A stretch of 64,000 nt of DNA from Pseudogulbenkiania sp. MAI-1 (lineage in GTDB: Bacteria > Pseudomonadota > Gammaproteobacteria > Burkholderiales > Chromobacteriaceae), in contig NZ_AZUR01000001.1 of NCBI RefSeq assembly GCF_000527175.1, positions 2,518,501 through 2,582,500 of the forward strand. The letters are read 5' to 3'. A model generated the notes under the pieces. The model made no database searches and had not been told where the DNA came from. It saw only the letters and a program-made list of their open reading frames with translations. This document shows, piece by piece, positions 1 through 6,438 of the stretch; the first letter of the stretch is position 1, and each line of letters begins with the position of its first letter. Both the position numbers and the translations under genes were made by a program.

Positions 1-129
1 CGGGTTGACGGAGTGCCCCTCGGCGTGGGCGAGGTACGCGCCCCGGACGATGTCGATGCACTCGCCCCGCTGGGCGCGGATGATGTCGGAAACGGTCTTG
101 CCATTGATGATCGACAGCTTGAATTCCAT
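1..129 (-). CDS. sbnB: SbnB-like dehydrogenase, N-terminal part only (runs off left edge)
   Basis: Only the first 43 codons are in the window. They begin MEFKLSIINGKTVSDIIR and continue with an ALAHAEG-type stretch (AYLAHAEGHS), which resembles the N-terminus of SbnB, the ornithine-cyclodeaminase-fold NAD-dependent dehydrogenase that releases L-2,3-diaminopropionate, 2-oxoglutarate and ammonia from the SbnA product. The ATG has an AGGAG ribosome site 6 bases upstream. It starts 11 bases after the stop codon of sbnA, so the two are surely co-transcribed. The call depends on the pairing with sbnA as much as on these residues; another ornithine-cyclodeaminase-family enzyme is possible. Confidence 0.75.
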   Translation of the reverse strand, partial: MEFKLSIINGKTVSDIIRAQRGECIDIVRGAYLAHAEGHSVNP

Positions 130-140
130 GGCTTTCTCCT

Positions 141-1178
141 CTACTCGAGCCTGGCCACCCACGCGGGGTCGTACACCGTGTCGAGGTATGGCGTGCCGCG
201 GTCCGCGCACAGGAACAGCACGGTGGGCCGCTTGGACTCGGTCATCTGCGGCGCCAGCCGTTTGACCGCCGCGTAGGCCGTCCCGCTGGACCCGCCCACG
301 AACAGGCCGTGGGTCATGAGGAGTTCCCGGCACGCTTCGACGGTTTCGCGCTCGGGGATCAAGACAACGTCGTCGATCAAGGCCTCCGCCACCAACGGCG
401 GGACGATGCTCGACCCGATGCCGGGAATATGACGCTTGTGCGGCGCTCCACCGAAGATGACGGAGCCTTCGCTATCGACGGCGATGACCTGGATCTTCGG
501 GAAGTGCTCCTTGAGCCGGCGCGACACGCCGGCGATCGTTCCCGCCGTGCTGACGGCGATGAAGACATAATCGAGCGAGTCGAAATCGGCGCAGATCTCG
601 CCTGCCGTGAGCTCGTAGTGCGCCTCCAGGGCGTCCGGGTTGCCGTACTGGTTTGTCCAGTAGGCGTTGGGAATCGTGGCGCACAGGTGCTTCACCATCG
701 CCAGACGGGTCTTGAGGAACCCGCCGGTGTCGTCACGCTCCTCGACCTTCACCACGGTGGGACAGATGCGCCGGAGGAAGGACTCGTAAGTGCCGGAGAT
801 GTTGGGGTCGATCACCGGAATAAAGCGCAGGCCAATCAAGTGCGTGAAGGCGGCAAGTGCGTTGGCAAAGTTGCCGGAGGAAGACTCGATCACCGTCGTT
901 TCTTCGCCGATTTCGCCTCGCTCGGCCGCCCGTTTGAGGATCCAGTAGGCGGAGCGGTCCTTGATGCTCCCGATGGGGTTCACATACTCGATTTTGGCAA
1001 AGAGATTCATCCCCTCCATATGCAATGGCACATTCGGGGTGGGTCGCAGGGTCCGTCGAAGCATGTCCAAGCGTGTGGCGAGACGCGACGCCAACGGCTG
1101 CTCCAGGCCGATAGCCGAGTCACTTTTTGGTCCCGTTTCCCTGCTCCTCGTGAGCACCTGACTTGATGATGAATGCAT
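141..1178 (-). CDS. sbnA: SbnA-like N-(2-amino-2-carboxyethyl)-L-glutamate synthase
   Basis: A 345-residue PLP enzyme of the cysteine-synthase fold. The PLP lysine is in NPIGSIKDR (about residue 73), the substrate loop is SSSGNFANA (about 99-107), and the phosphate-binding Gly/Thr loop is STAGTIAG. In the Sbn pathway this enzyme joins O-phospho-L-serine and L-glutamate to make the precursor that SbnB oxidises to 2,3-diaminopropionate. An ordinary cysteine synthase is less likely because of the sbnB-like gene directly downstream and the long divergent N-terminus. The start at 1178 is chosen because AAGGAG lies 7 bases upstream; the frame stays open further upstream but without a ribosome site. 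Dap is a building block of siderophores (staphyloferrin B) and several peptide antibiotics, so a biosynthetic cluster probably continues to the left. Confidence 0.85.
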   Translation of the reverse strand: MHSSSSQVLTRSRETGPKSDSAIGLEQPLASRLATRLDMLRRTLRPTPNVPLHMEGMNLFAKIEYVNPIGSIKDRSAYWILKRAAERGEIGEETTVIESSSGNFANALAAFTHLIGLRFIPVIDPNISGTYESFLRRICPTVVKVEERDDTGGFLKTRLAMVKHLCATIPNAYWTNQYGNPDALEAHYELTAGEICADFDSLDYVFIAVSTAGTIAGVSRRLKEHFPKIQVIAVDSEGSVIFGGAPHKRHIPGIGSSIVPPLVAEALIDDVVLIPERETVEACRELLMTHGLFVGGSSGTAYAAVKRLAPQMTESKRPTVLFLCADRGTPYLDTVYDPAWVARLE

Positions 1179-1266
1179 AACCAGACTCCTTATGGCAAGA
1201 CTGCACAAACAAGGAGTACCGCGGCGTCGCCGATGGTGTCGAAGTGGAGGGCGGACGGTGTATAGG

Positions 1267-1288
1267 CACAGCTTTCCCCTAAGCTGTG
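1267..1288. promoter_or_regulatory. 8-bp inverted repeat upstream of sbnA
   Basis: CACAGCTT and AAGCTGTG form a perfect inverted repeat with a 6-base loop, about 90 bp upstream of the sbnA start. It could be an operator or a leader hairpin. I see no Fur-box-like sequence here although sbn genes are iron-controlled elsewhere. Confidence 0.3.
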
Positions 1289-1336
1289 AAGCAGCCCTGA
1301 TACACCATTGAGTAACCGCTAATTGTTGATGCCGAG

Positions 1337-1367
1337 ATGGGCCTCCTCGAAAATAGAGGAGGCCCAT
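1337..1367. terminator. Strong hairpin upstream of sbnA
   Basis: A perfect 12-bp stem (ATGGGCCTCCTC / GAGGAGGCCCAT) with a 7-base A-rich loop. Neither strand shows a clear T-tract, and no gene ends just before it on either strand, so it may insulate the sbn genes from upstream transcription, act as a leader hairpin, or be the edge of an inserted segment. Confidence 0.5.
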
Positions 1368-1500
1368 TCAGTTATTGAACGAGCCTTCGGCCCCACCATT
1401 GCACGTACAGACGGTAGCGTCTCCATTGAGCGGCTTTGGTGGACTTGGATTAGTTATATTCAGTGCGACCAATACTAGCAATATCAAGTTCCCTCGCTCT

Positions 1501-1569
1501 CCATAATAGGGACAAAGGCCCAACCATAATGGTGACAATGGTCCCACCCATATGGTGACAAAGACCCCT
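1501..1569. repeat. Three tandem imperfect 23-bp repeats
   Basis: Units at 1501-1523, 1524-1546 and 1547-1569 follow one another without gap. The core ATGGTGACAA is identical in units 2 and 3 and partly changed in unit 1 (ATAGGGACAA). Read on the minus strand they lie about 50 bases inside a possible terminus beginning TGTTGTTAGGGGTGG at about 1615. Tandem 19-23-bp sites inside a TGT terminus are typical of ends bound by Tn7-, Tn5053- or IS21-type transposases; iterons are another possibility. No transposase gene is in the window. Confidence 0.55.
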
Positions 1570-1950
1570 GATATCCCACAGGATTTAGAACCGTGACCTG
1601 CCACCCCTAACAACAGAGCCTCAATAAGGGCGACGGACATGCCATAGAAATTCAGTCATAATGAAGGTACGACATATTAAATTTAATCGGCAGTTTTTCG
1701 ACAGTGAGAAAGACACTGGGCTCTGATATCGAGATTTTTCCGGATCCATAGAAATTGGCCACTCCCGCGGCAGCAGGCAAGTTTCCGCCAACAAAAGGGG
1801 TCTCCACAGGGTATGATTTCGCCAAACCCGATCATGAATTTCCGTTCCCAACCATGGTGATAACCCATAGGAATTCCTCACATCGCCTTGCTCATTCGAT
1901 TTTTCCCGGTCTTGATTAACACAACTACCAAAGCGACACCTGGACGACAT
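1570..1950. other. Gene-poor stretch with no supportable gene
   Basis: Base composition is more AT-rich than the rest of the window. Short open frames exist on the minus strand, but none has a convincing ribosome site, family resemblance or neighbour-like codon use. It probably represents debris next to the repeat array at 1501-1569. Confidence 0.4.
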
Positions 1951-2139
1951 TCAAATGGACTGGCTGGCGGTTTCTCCACAAAACTCGTGCGATTTCAAAA
2001 AGGATTCCAGCATCGCATGGGCCCCGTCATCAAGTTGCCGCAAGGTTGCGCTGGTGGGAAGCAGCTCCCAATCGCTTTCGGCAATGCGGTTGCCAATGTG
2101 CTCAGTACTTTGAGCACCCTCCTCAGTGACCAAGTTCAT
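1951..2139 (-). CDS. Hypothetical small protein (62 aa), possible
   Basis: An ATG-started frame with an uncharged-to-acidic composition (starts MNLVTEEGAQSTEHIGN). A purine-rich GGGGGAGGGGG tract lies about 14 bases upstream, which is far for a ribosome site. It sits directly downstream of the lysR gene on the same strand, with only 26 bases between. Its third-position GC is lower than that of its neighbours. I do not recognise a family. It may be a real small gene or a leftover of a larger one. Confidence 0.3.
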   Translation of the reverse strand: MNLVTEEGAQSTEHIGNRIAESDWELLPTSATLRQLDDGAHAMLESFLKSHEFCGETASQSI

Positions 2140-2165
2140 TGGAAGAGACTTCACCCCCTCCCCCG

Positions 2166-3074
2166 CTAATCCTCTTCCAACTGCTCGAAACGTTGCGCCA
2201 GGAAGTCGATCAGCTGGCGGACCGCCGGCAGCTGGCCGCGCCGCGACGGAAACACGGCATGGATCATGCCGCCCTTCGGCGCCCATTCCGGGATGAGCCG
2301 CACCAACTGTCCTTCCTCAAGCTGCTTCCTGATCATCATCGTCGGCAGGGCCACCACTCCCGCCCCGGCCGACGCCGCCTGGCCCAGGGTGACCATGTCG
2401 TCCGTGACCAGGCGCGGCGTATGCGGCAGGGTCGCCTGGGCGCCATCGGGGCCGTCGAGTTGCCAGGCATGCTCGGGCTGGGCCGGGCCGAGATCCAGGC
2501 TGGGCAAACCGTTGAGATCGGCCGGGACGGTTGGCGTCCCGTACTTTTGCAGCAGCAATGGGCTGGCAAACAGCCCCCACTCCCGCACGCCCAGCACTTT
2601 CATTACCAGATCGCTGCTTTTCAACGGCGGAACCCGCACACGGATCGCCACATCGATCCCCTCCCCGATCACGTCGACGACGCGGTTGGTGGCGTCCAGC
2701 AATAGCGTCACCTTGGGGTTCTCCACCATGAACTCGGCCAGCATCGCCCCCACTCTGGCGTGCAGCAGCGCGACCGGACACGAGAGACGGATGGTCCCCT
2801 GCGGTTCGGCGCGGATCAGGTCGATCGCGTCCTGAGCGGCATCCGCCTCCACCAGCATCGCCTTGCAATGGGCGTAGTAGCGCTGGCCGATGTCGGTGAC
2901 CGAGAAACGGCGGGTCGAGCGCTGGATCAGCCTCACCCCCAACCGCTCCTCGAGTACGGCGACACGCCGGCTCAGCTTGGATTTAGGGATGCCCAGCGCC
3001 CGGCCGGCCGGGGCGAAGCCCTGGTGATCGACTACCTGGGCAAAGTAATAGAGGTCGTTGAGATCCTGTTGCAT
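2166..3074 (-). CDS. LysR-family transcriptional regulator
   Basis: 302 residues. The N-terminal winged helix-turn-helix is clear (LGIPKSKLSRRVAVLEERLG, about 28-47), followed by the effector-binding domain (about 90-295). The recognition segment with IPKSKLSRR is typical of the large LysR group that controls a divergent oxidoreductase or quercetinase/pirin gene. It is divergently transcribed from the pirin gene at 3201, with a 126-bp spacer that carries two TATCGAT-type sites. It most likely senses an aromatic or flavonoid-like compound and controls the pirin gene and itself; the ligand is unknown. Confidence 0.9.
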   Translation of the reverse strand: MQQDLNDLYYFAQVVDHQGFAPAGRALGIPKSKLSRRVAVLEERLGVRLIQRSTRRFSVTDIGQRYYAHCKAMLVEADAAQDAIDLIRAEPQGTIRLSCPVALLHARVGAMLAEFMVENPKVTLLLDATNRVVDVIGEGIDVAIRVRVPPLKSSDLVMKVLGVREWGLFASPLLLQKYGTPTVPADLNGLPSLDLGPAQPEHAWQLDGPDGAQATLPHTPRLVTDDMVTLGQAASAGAGVVALPTMMIRKQLEEGQLVRLIPEWAPKGGMIHAVFPSRRGQLPAVRQLIDFLAQRFEQLEED

Positions 3075-3089
3075 GGCGGCTTCATCGTT

Positions 3090-3177
3090 CTATCGATAGG
3101 ACACAGAGACCATCTTACGCCGGCTACCGGCCCCATTGGTGCACGCTTATGCTTCAACTACCCCAATCGATATCGAT
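3090..3177. promoter_or_regulatory. Candidate LysR operator pair in the lysR/pirin spacer
   Basis: CTATCGATAG, a perfect 10-bp palindrome at 3090-3099, and TCGATATCGA at 3167-3176 share the core TATCGAT and lie between the two divergent genes. LysR regulators commonly bind one strong palindrome near their own promoter and a second site near the target promoter. The assignment is positional inference. Confidence 0.4.
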
Positions 3178-3200
3178 CGATCGCAAACCAGGAGCAGGCG

Positions 3201-4067
3201 ATGAAAAAAATTCTCGGTGTTTACAGCAGCCCCAGAGCGCATTGGGTCGGCAACGGTTTTCCGGTGCGCACGCTGTTTTCGCATCACAGCCATGGCCAGC
3301 ACACGAGTCCGTTCCTGATGCTCGATTTCGCCGGTCCGATCGACTTCAAGCCGGCATCGCGCCCGCGTGGCGTGGGTCAGCATCCGCACCGCGGTTTCGA
3401 GACGGTCACCATTGTCTACCAGGGCGAGCTGGAGCATCGAGACTCGACCGGTAGCGGTGGCCGCATCGGCCCGGGTGACGTGCAATGGATGACAGCCGCC
3501 TCCGGCATCCTGCACGAGGAGTTCCACTCGGAAGCGTTCACCCGTACCGGCGGCACGCTGGAGATGGTGCAGCTCTGGGTCAACCTGCCGGCCCACGCCA
3601 AGATGGGGGCGCCAGGCTACCAGACGCTGCTCGATGCCGACATCCCGTCCGTTACGCTGCCCGACGGTGCGGGCCGGGTGCGCGTGATCGCCGGCGACTA
3701 TCGCGGTCACCAGGGGCCGGCGCGCACCACCACGCCGATCGACGTCTGGGACCTGCGCCTCGAGCCCGGTGCCTATACCGAGTTGAACGTCCCAGCCGGC
3801 CGCACGCTGGCGCTGATCGTGCTGCGCGGTACCGTGCAGGTCAACGGCGACCAGATCGCCCGCGAGGCGGAGCTGGTGCTGTTGGGGCGTGACGGCACGG
3901 ATTTTTCGCTCGAAGCGAATAACGACGCGACGGTGCTGCTGTTGAGTGGCGAGCCGATCGACGAGCCCATCGTCGCCTATGGCCCCTTCGTGATGAACGC
4001 GCAGGACGAGATCACGCAGGCCATCGCCGATTTCAACAGCGGGCGCTTCGGTCAACTCGACTCATGA
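3201..4067 (+). CDS. Pirin family protein
   Basis: 288 residues, a bicupin of the pirin family. The metal ligands of the N-terminal cupin are visible: HPH at about 61-63 and HEEF at about 105-108, giving the His-x-His ... His-x-Glu pattern of iron-binding pirins, several of which have quercetin 2,3-dioxygenase activity. The conserved PHPHRGFETVT-type segment (QHPHRGFETVTIVYQGELEH) is present. The start at 3201 has AGGAG 8 bases upstream, although the frame is open further up. It is divergent from the LysR regulator at 3074, its likely controller. The real substrate cannot be told from sequence. Confidence 0.93.
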   Translation: MKKILGVYSSPRAHWVGNGFPVRTLFSHHSHGQHTSPFLMLDFAGPIDFKPASRPRGVGQHPHRGFETVTIVYQGELEHRDSTGSGGRIGPGDVQWMTAASGILHEEFHSEAFTRTGGTLEMVQLWVNLPAHAKMGAPGYQTLLDADIPSVTLPDGAGRVRVIAGDYRGHQGPARTTTPIDVWDLRLEPGAYTELNVPAGRTLALIVLRGTVQVNGDQIAREAELVLLGRDGTDFSLEANNDATVLLLSGEPIDEPIVAYGPFVMNAQDEITQAIADFNSGRFGQLDS

Positions 4068-4268
4068 CGATTTCCTGGCCGCGCGGTACGGCGGCCAGGA
4101 CGTTCCAGAGGATGCGCGGCAATCGGCCGAGGTCTATACCAAGACATTCCCGGCCTATCCGTTGCGGATCGAGAGTGACATGAAGGCCCAAGATGTTGCC
4201 AAGAGCAACGAGACGCTGGACTCCCGGCGTTGATTGCAACCACCACCCACAACCTGAAGGAGACTGCC
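4068..4268. other. Spacer with coding-like debris
   Basis: Between the pirin and YcaC-type genes. A frame on the plus strand from about 4066 to 4233 reads smoothly (it contains EVYTKTFPAYPLRIESDMK) and ends in TGA, but it has no start codon or ribosome site and overlaps the pirin end. It looks like the tail of a gene that has lost its front. The last bases hold the AAGGAG ribosome site of the next gene. Confidence 0.35.
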
Positions 4269-4892
4269 ATGAGCAAGCCCTACGTTCGCCTCGACAAAAA
4301 TGACGCCGCCGTCCTGCTGGTCGACCACCAGGCCGGCTTGTGCTCCCTGGTCCGCGACATCGCGCCGGACCAGTTCCGCAACAACGTGCTGGCCCTGGCC
4401 GATCTGGCCAAGTACTTCAACTTGCCGACCATCCTGACGACGAGCTTCGAGAACGGCCCCAACGGCCCCTTGATGAGCGAGCTCAAGGAGACCTTCCCCG
4501 AGGCGCCCTATATCGCCCGCCCCGGCCAGATCAATGCCTGGGACAACGAAGACTTCGTCAAGGCGGTCAAGGCCACGGGCAAGAAGCAGCTGATCATTGC
4601 CGGCATCGTGACCGAGGTATGCGTCGCCTTCCCGGCCTTGTCCGCCCTGGAAGAAGGCTACGAGGTCTTTGTCGTCACCGATGCCTCCGGCACGTTCAAC
4701 GAAGTGACCCGCCAAGCCGCCTGGGATCGCATGGCGGCGGCCGGTGCGCAGCTGATGTCCTGGTTTGGCGTCGCCTGTGAACTGCATCGCGACTGGCGCA
4801 ACGATATCGAGGGGCTGGGGACGCTGTTCGCCAACCATATCCACGACTATCGCAACCTGATCAACAGTTACACCACCGTCAAGAACGGCTGA
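4269..4892 (+). CDS. YcaC-type isochorismatase-family hydrolase
   Basis: 207 residues with the cysteine-hydrolase fold. The nucleophile region is GIVTEVCVAF with Cys at about 118, and the early Asp is in LLVDHQ (about 19). The protein is collinear over its whole length with E. coli YcaC-like proteins (NAWDNEDFVKAVKATG, VTDASGTFNEVTR, WFGVACELHRDW segments). Members are octameric hydrolases of unclear natural substrate. ATG at 4269 is preceded by AAGGAG 8 bases upstream. A perfect hairpin terminator follows at 4904, so it is the last gene of its transcript. Confidence 0.92.
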   Translation: MSKPYVRLDKNDAAVLLVDHQAGLCSLVRDIAPDQFRNNVLALADLAKYFNLPTILTTSFENGPNGPLMSELKETFPEAPYIARPGQINAWDNEDFVKAVKATGKKQLIIAGIVTEVCVAFPALSALEEGYEVFVVTDASGTFNEVTRQAAWDRMAAAGAQLMSWFGVACELHRDWRNDIEGLGTLFANHIHDYRNLINSYTTVKNG

Positions 4893-4903
4893 CGCCTGTG
4901 CTG

Positions 4904-4930
4904 GAGCCCCCGATGGCGGGGGCTCTCTCC
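4904..4930 (+). terminator. Terminator after the YcaC-type gene
   Basis: Perfect 9-bp stem GAGCCCCCG / CGGGGGCTC with a 4-base loop, followed by TCTCC. Typical GC-rich rho-independent shape, though the T-tract is short. Confidence 0.75.
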
Positions 4931-4932
4931 CC

Positions 4933-5058
4933 GGTTATGCCATCACTGAAACCCATCTGACACCCGCCAAGACCCAACGCTTCATCGAGTTCCTGCGCGA
5001 GCGGCTGAGACGACAAGCCCAACAAGGCCGGTTATGGAGATGCAGTCTGTTCTTGTGA
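4933..5058 (+). pseudogene. C-terminal scrap of a LysR-family regulator
   Basis: A 41-codon frame ending in TGA that reads PGYAITETHLTPAKTQRF and then IEFLRERL. The pattern Y...(L/H)-x-PAK-x-R-x-FI-x-FL-x-E-x-L is the usual C-terminal helix of LysR effector domains. There is no start codon or upstream domain; the stretch before it is the terminator at 4904. This is a remnant of a deleted lysR gene, probably one that once controlled a neighbour. Confidence 0.5.
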
Positions 5059-5093
5059 CGGCAATTGCTGAAGGCAGGATGGGAATGGAGTTT

Positions 5094-5135
5094 CGGTTTC
5101 GTGCCCGCACCGCAAACGCTGCGGGCACGAAACCG
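5094..5135. terminator. 16-bp perfect hairpin, bidirectional terminator
   Basis: CGGTTTCGTGCCCGCA and its exact complement are separated by 10 bases. It lies between convergent genes (YcaC-type on plus, DUF4242 on minus). There is no long T-tract on either side, so a rho-independent role is likely but not certain. Confidence 0.6.
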
Positions 5136-5179
5136 ATTGAATAAACGACGGGGAAGTCCTTATGGAGCTGCCAGCGCTC

Positions 5180-5419
5180 TCACCCGCGCGTGGACTTCAC
5201 TTCGTGGACCCAGTCACACTCGATGCCGGCTTTTGCATGATGCTTGTGGACCGCTTCGGCGTTCGGGGCATCCAGGACACAATAAATCTTGTTATCCTTC
5301 TCGCTGAACAGGATGTCGTAGTGCGTGACCCCAAACTCGTCAGGGGGCGCGTTCTGCAACTTGTTCAGTTCATCCGCCGTGAACGGCTCCATGGGATGGG
5401 AATCTATAAACTTTGGCAC
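5180..5419 (-). CDS. DUF4242 family protein
   Basis: 79 residues, starting at a GTG codon (MPKFIDSHP) with GGAGG 11 bases upstream. The pattern PKF-(I/V)-D ... FTADEL ... VTHYDILFSEKDNKIYC-type strand ... APNAEAVHKHHAKAG matches DUF4242/SCO4226-like ferredoxin-fold proteins, some of which bind nickel through the His-rich helix (HKHHAKAG). It is a single-gene unit, convergent with the YcaC-type gene across the 5094 hairpin. Physiological role unknown. Confidence 0.8.
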   Translation of the reverse strand: MPKFIDSHPMEPFTADELNKLQNAPPDEFGVTHYDILFSEKDNKIYCVLDAPNAEAVHKHHAKAGIECDWVHEVKSTRG

Positions 5420-5816
5420 GGTTTTACCCTCCTCCCGCCTGGACGGTGGGTGCTTATCAAGCGCCTCACGGCGGGAAGTGAAAGGCGCTCAACTTTAGCC
5501 TCCTCATAGCATCGATCCCTCGCTACAAATTTAGCACACCACCGAATTCAAGCGGCTCCGGCTGAGAGGGTACCCTGCGTTTTTTTCCTTGAAGGAGTGA
5601 GACTGATGGGGTGACGTCATTGCCCCCGGTCCCAGGCTGCTCGACCAGGTTTCCCTCGTCTGCCGGCGTCGTCATTACAGTCGTAATACCGAAACAACTG
5701 GGGTACACCAGACCTCTGCAGTCTTTGACGGCCTGTCCGCATCCAGAACCGCCCTCTTCCTCTTTGACCCGAAGCATCGCCTACAATGAACCTTGGTTCA
5801 TTGAGCGGAAAGTGCC
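5420..5816. other. 397-bp intergenic region, no gene supported
   Basis: Divergent spacer between the DUF4242 gene and the HIT gene. It contains a GGAGG ribosome site for the DUF4242 gene, a run of seven T at about 5580, the palindrome TGACGTCA at 5612-5619, and a TACAAT that could be the -10 box of the HIT gene at 5781-5786 (no good -35). AAGGAG followed by ATG GGG TGA near 5593-5613 is a two-codon frame, not a gene. Confidence 0.4.
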
Positions 5817-6254
5817 ATGTCTTACGATCCCAACAACATATTTGCCAAAATCCTGCGTGGCGAAGTCCCGTGCATCAAAGTTTTCGAAGATCAGATGACT
5901 CTGGTGTTCATGGACATCATGCCCCAGGCAGAAGGCCATCTCCTCGTTATCCCCAAAGAACCCGCTGCGCAGATTTTCGAGCTGTCAGAAGACGCTGCGG
6001 CAGCCTGCATGCGGACGGCGCGCAAGGCGGCCATCGCGGTCAGAACTGCCTTGAAACCGCCCGGTATGACCCTGGCACAGGCGAACGGCAGCGCGGCCGG
6101 CCAGACCGTGCCGCACTTTCACATCCACGTGATTCCGAGGCACGGCGGGGGGTTCCTCGCTCCACACGCCGCGCAGCGGGGAGATGCAGAAAAGCTCAAG
6201 CAGCTTGCCGAACGGATCATTGCCGCCTGGCCCGAGTCTGAGGAAACCCGTTGA
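5817..6254 (+). CDS. HIT family protein
   Basis: 145 residues. The histidine triad HFHIHVIP is at about 100-107, with the usual NANGSAAGQ-type glycine/nucleotide loop just before it (AQANGSAAGQTVPH). Family members hydrolyse or transfer nucleoside phosphoramidates and dinucleotides. Compared with Hint proteins it has a C-terminal tail (about 110-145) rich in Ala/Glu. The ATG at 5817 follows the sequence AAAGTGCC; ribosome site is weak. Terminated by the strong hairpin at 6322. Its precise substrate is unknown. Confidence 0.93.
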   Translation: MSYDPNNIFAKILRGEVPCIKVFEDQMTLVFMDIMPQAEGHLLVIPKEPAAQIFELSEDAAAACMRTARKAAIAVRTALKPPGMTLAQANGSAAGQTVPHFHIHVIPRHGGGFLAPHAAQRGDAEKLKQLAERIIAAWPESEETR

Positions 6255-6321
6255 CGGAAACCTGGGCGGCCGGACGGATGAGTGTGATGGTGGCCATGAT
6301 GATCCTCCATGCAGAAAGGGA

Positions 6322-6354
6322 AACAGCCCAGCAAGCGTAGCCTGCTGGGCTGTT
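6322..6354. terminator. 12-bp hairpin terminator, probably bidirectional
   Basis: AACAGCCCAGCA / TGCTGGGCTGTT, perfect, 9-base loop, between the convergent HIT and BCCT genes. On each side pyrimidine-rich sequence follows (GGTTTC on plus; TTTCCC on minus). Confidence 0.75.
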
Positions 6355-6438
6355 GGTTTCAGGCTGACCATCTACTACAAGGGCTTCGACATACTCGAGG
6401 CCGTTATTGCTATCCAGAACCGGATTCCGGGATGGATC

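Noticed and set aside
1501..1569. CRISPR array
   Set aside because: The three 23-bp units follow one another with no spacers and differ from each other, and there is no cas gene.
1621..1950. Minus-strand frames of 61 and 109 codons
   Set aside because: Neither has a ribosome site or family resemblance; they overlap each other in different frames in AT-richer debris.
5560..5579. Start of a TPP riboswitch (GGCTGAGAGGGTACCC)
   Set aside because: The other conserved part of the thi-box (ACCTGATC and the following loop) is absent, and the downstream gene is not a thiamine gene.
5612..5619. TGACGTCA palindrome as a regulator site
   Set aside because: A single 8-bp palindrome with no second copy or clear promoter context; too little to support an operator.
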